Source: an uncultured Acinetobacter sp. (lineage in GTDB: Bacteria; Pseudomonadota; Gammaproteobacteria; Pseudomonadales; Moraxellaceae). From it: 7,488 bases of DNA. The position numbers and the translations under genes are program-made. The stretch covers positions 1 through 7,488 of the forward strand of contig CAAGMP010000016.1 in assembly GCA_900771065.1 (NCBI GenBank). The letters are read 5' to 3'. The notes under the pieces are model-generated. The model was not told the DNA's origin, made no database searches, and worked only from the letters and a program-made list of their open reading frames with translations. Shown one piece after another: positions 6,230 to 7,488 of the stretch (position 1 is the stretch's first letter; each line of letters begins with the position of its first letter).

Positions 6230-7201
6230 TTATTGACGAGCAAGGTCTAAAGCTAAATCGACAGCAACATGCAAACTTGAACTTTTAGCTTGTCCTGTTC
6301 CTGCAAGGGAGAGCGCAGTGCCATGATCGACAGAAGTTCGAATAAAGGGCAAGCCTAAAGTAATATTAATGGCTTCACCAAAACCTTGCGATTTTAACAC
6401 AGGTAAACCTTGATCGTGATACATTGCTAAAACCGCATCGGCATCTTTTAGATTTTCAGGGGTAAATAAAGTATCGGCAGGCAAACTCAAACTCATATTG
6501 ACACCTTGAGCACGATAGCTTTCAAGCACAGGATTGATAATTTCGATTTCCTCAGTACCTAAATAACCACCTTCACCTGCATGTGGGTTGAGTCCACAAA
6601 CCAAAATTTTTGGCTGTGAAATTTTAAATTTTGTTTTTAAATCATGTAGCAAAATATCAATAATTTGATGTAAACGCTCAGGTGTAATGGCATCAGGGAC
6701 TGCACGTAATGGTAAATGCGTTGTTACTAAAGCAACTCGTAAGGTTTTGGTCGCAAGCATCATCACGACCCGTTTAACACTAGCCATTTCTTGATAAAAT
6801 TCAGTATGTCCGCTAAATGCAATTCCTGCTTCATTAATAATTGATTTTTGCACAGGAGCCGTAGCAACACCGACACTTTGACCATCCAATGCATAATGTG
6901 CTGAACGCGATAATTGTTCTAATACATAACTTGCATTATTTGAATTTAATTGACCTGCAACAACATCTTGCAATAAAGGCACATGCTCTACATACAATAC
7001 CCCAACAGCAGATGAATGAGTTTGTTGTTGATAGTGAACCAATTCAACGTTTAAATTGAGCTGTGTTGCTCGTTGTTGCAGTAAATTAAAGTCGGCTAAA
7101 ACCACAAGCGGGCGCTCATCTACACGCTGAGCTAAACTTAAACAAATATCTGGACCAATGCCCGCAGGTTCACCACTTGTCACATATAACGGCAACATCA
7201 T
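6230..7201 (-). CDS. pdxA: 4-hydroxythreonine-4-phosphate dehydrogenase PdxA
   Basis: PdxA performs the NAD-dependent oxidation of 4-phosphohydroxy-L-threonine in the DXP-dependent pathway to pyridoxal 5'-phosphate. PdxJ then uses the product. The 323-residue length agrees with the E. coli enzyme (329). Visible motifs are SGEPAGIGPD (9-18), FSGHTEFYQE (129-138), THLPL (161-165), GLNPHAGEGG (203-212), AMYHDQGLPVLK (259-270) and RTSVDHGTALS (288-298). His162, His207 and His262 match the three metal-binding histidines of the family. Two ATG codons stand in tandem at 7201 and 7198. The ribosome site is poor (GAG before GCAAA), so either may be used. It is the first gene of the pdxA-rsmA-apaH unit, divergent from rplM. 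A surA or lptD neighbour, usual in enterobacteria, is not present here. Confidence 0.97.
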   Translation of the reverse strand: MMLPLYVTSGEPAGIGPDICLSLAQRVDERPLVVLADFNLLQQRATQLNLNVELVHYQQQTHSSAVGVLYVEHVPLLQDVVAGQLNSNNASYVLEQLSRSAHYALDGQSVGVATAPVQKSIINEAGIAFSGHTEFYQEMASVKRVVMMLATKTLRVALVTTHLPLRAVPDAITPERLHQIIDILLHDLKTKFKISQPKILVCGLNPHAGEGGYLGTEEIEIINPVLESYRAQGVNMSLSLPADTLFTPENLKDADAVLAMYHDQGLPVLKSQGFGEAINITLGLPFIRTSVDHGTALSLAGTGQAKSSSLHVAVDLALDLARQ

Positions 7202-7264
7202 TTTGCACTCAACTTTACAGCATGGTCTTCAGTATATAACTTATTTTTTACAGATGAAAAATCT

Positions 7265-7292
7265 ATTTTTAATGCTATCTTTTTGCTGTCAA
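7265..7292 (-). promoter_or_regulatory. Likely pdxA operon promoter
   Basis: On the - strand a perfect TTGACA (+ strand 7287-7292) is followed after 16 bases by AAAAAT (7265-7270, 4 of 6 to the -10 box). Transcription would start near 7258, with a leader of about 57 bases. A second possibility nearer the gene is TATACT (7231-7236, 5 of 6) with TTTTCA 18 bases upstream (7255-7260). The perfect -35 box favours the first. The two could also act together. Confidence 0.5.
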
Positions 7293-7295
7293 ATT

Positions 7296-7310
7296 CGCTA
7301 AAATTTAGCG
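7296..7310. promoter_or_regulatory. 15-bp palindrome between the divergent promoters
   Basis: CGCTAAA-A-TTTAGCG is a perfect inverted repeat around one central base. It lies 3 bases upstream of the pdxA -35 box and 20 bases upstream of the rplM -35 box. The position suits an operator for a dimeric regulator acting on one or both promoters, but no regulator is identified and I do not recognise the motif. Confidence 0.4.
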
Positions 7311-7330
7311 CTTGAAATTTTATATTTTCA

Positions 7331-7363
7331 TTGTGGTTCTAAGCAGATTAGTTTAGAATCGCG
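7331..7363 (+). promoter_or_regulatory. rplM operon promoter
   Basis: TTGTGG at 7331-7336 (-35, 3 of 6), a 17-base spacer and TAGAAT at 7354-7359 (-10, 5 of 6) precede the GC-rich stretch CGCG (7360-7363) at the discriminator position. GC-rich discriminators are typical of ribosomal promoters restrained by ppGpp and DksA, so stringent control is likely by inference. Transcription would begin near 7366 and give a leader of about 56 bases. Confidence 0.55.
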
Positions 7364-7372
7364 TCTCCTTTT

Positions 7373-7398
7373 GTTTGGACTGATTTCACCGTCCAAAC
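7373..7398 (+). promoter_or_regulatory. rplM leader hairpin, possible L13 autoregulatory site
   Basis: GTTTGGAC (7373-7380) and GTCCAAAC (7391-7398) form a perfect 8-bp stem with a 10-base loop, 23 bases before the rplM start and inside the predicted leader. No T tract follows, so it is not a terminator. The E. coli rplM-rpsI operon is known to be repressed by L13 acting on its leader RNA. That this hairpin plays the same part here is inference. Confidence 0.5.
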
Positions 7399-7421
7399 CA
7401 ACTATAATAGGTAGTGGTTTA

Positions 7422-7488
7422 ATGAAAACTCTCAGCGCTAAGCCAGCTGAAGTTCAACACGACTGGTACGTTGTTGATGCTTCTGGCA
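7422..7488 (+). CDS. rplM: 50S ribosomal protein L13, N-terminal part (runs off the window)
   Basis: Twenty-two codons are visible, opening [20 protein letters not shown]. This matches the start of bacterial L13, a 23S rRNA-binding protein needed early in 50S assembly, and most closely the Acinetobacter form as I remember it. The remaining roughly 120 residues lie beyond the right edge. rpsI (S9) would be expected next by known synteny. The ATG at 7422 is preceded by an AGG at 7409-7411 (10-base spacing) in AGGTAGTGG. The protein is divergent from pdxA across a 220-base regulatory spacer. Confidence 0.95.

Larger units (their letters stand above)
7202..7421. other. pdxA-rplM divergent intergenic region
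   Basis: No gene is seen in these 220 bases. From left to right they hold the pdxA leader and its promoter candidates, the 15-bp palindrome, the rplM promoter, the leader hairpin and the rplM ribosome site. The - and + strand promoters are back to back without overlapping. Confidence 0.6.

Noticed and set aside
7403..7408. Perfect TATAAT as an rplM -10 box
   Set aside because: It lies only 13 bases before the start codon, so transcripts would begin at about 7415 and lose most of the ribosome site. The matching -35 position (CTGATT) is poor. The TAGAAT promoter at 7354-7359 fits better, and this one is probably A+T-rich coincidence or at most a minor start.
1..7488. KOPS-type polar sequences (GGGNAGGG) or a dif-like site near ftsK
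   Set aside because: I found none on reading both strands, although a manual scan could miss degenerate forms.
1..7488. CRISPR array, tRNA, toxin-antitoxin pair, prophage or defence island
   Set aside because: No regularly spaced repeats, cloverleaf-like sequences or unexplained gene pairs were seen. The window is occupied by housekeeping genes with uniform base composition.

Overview
The window looks like core chromosome of an A+T-rich gammaproteobacterium of the Moraxellaceae, most likely Acinetobacter or a close relative. The grounds are the strong bias to A/T-ending codons, the opening residues of ribosomal protein L13 ([15 protein letters not shown], as I recall it from Acinetobacter), the GDVQGC form of the ApaH metal motif, and the gene order pdxA-rsmA-apaH without apaG. 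These are recognitions from memory, not database searches.

Layout. Positions 1-97 hold an intrinsic terminator for a gene left of the window and a possible weak promoter. Positions 98-1521 (+ strand) hold a two-gene unit: an integral membrane protein of about 11 segments, which resembles a shortened and divergent NSS/SNF-family transporter, coupled through an ATGA overlap to rnfH. A terminator hairpin near 1532-1570 closes the unit. It overlaps a sequence resembling an IS3/IS150-type insertion-sequence end. Positions 1664-4324 (- strand) hold ftsK. A 240-base spacer (4325-4564) carries candidate ftsK promoter elements and a 14-bp A+T-rich perfect inverted repeat. Positions 4565-7201 (- strand) hold the tightly packed unit pdxA, rsmA, apaH, with pdxA transcribed first. 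A divergent spacer (7202-7421) separates pdxA from rplM (+), which runs off the right edge. This spacer contains a TTGACA-type pdxA promoter, a 15-bp palindrome, an rplM promoter with a GC-rich discriminator, and a leader hairpin.

How the genes relate. All recognised genes are housekeeping: pyridoxal phosphate synthesis (PdxA), 16S rRNA maturation (RsmA), diadenosine tetraphosphate breakdown (ApaH), chromosome segregation at division (FtsK) and the large ribosomal subunit (L13). I see no CRISPR array, toxin-antitoxin pair, phage gene, tRNA or complete mobile element, and no convincing undescribed multigene system. The points most worth a second look are the unusual NSS-like partner of rnfH, the IS-like terminator, three A-runs of 8-9 bases in the FtsK linker, and the regulatory symmetry in the two spacers.
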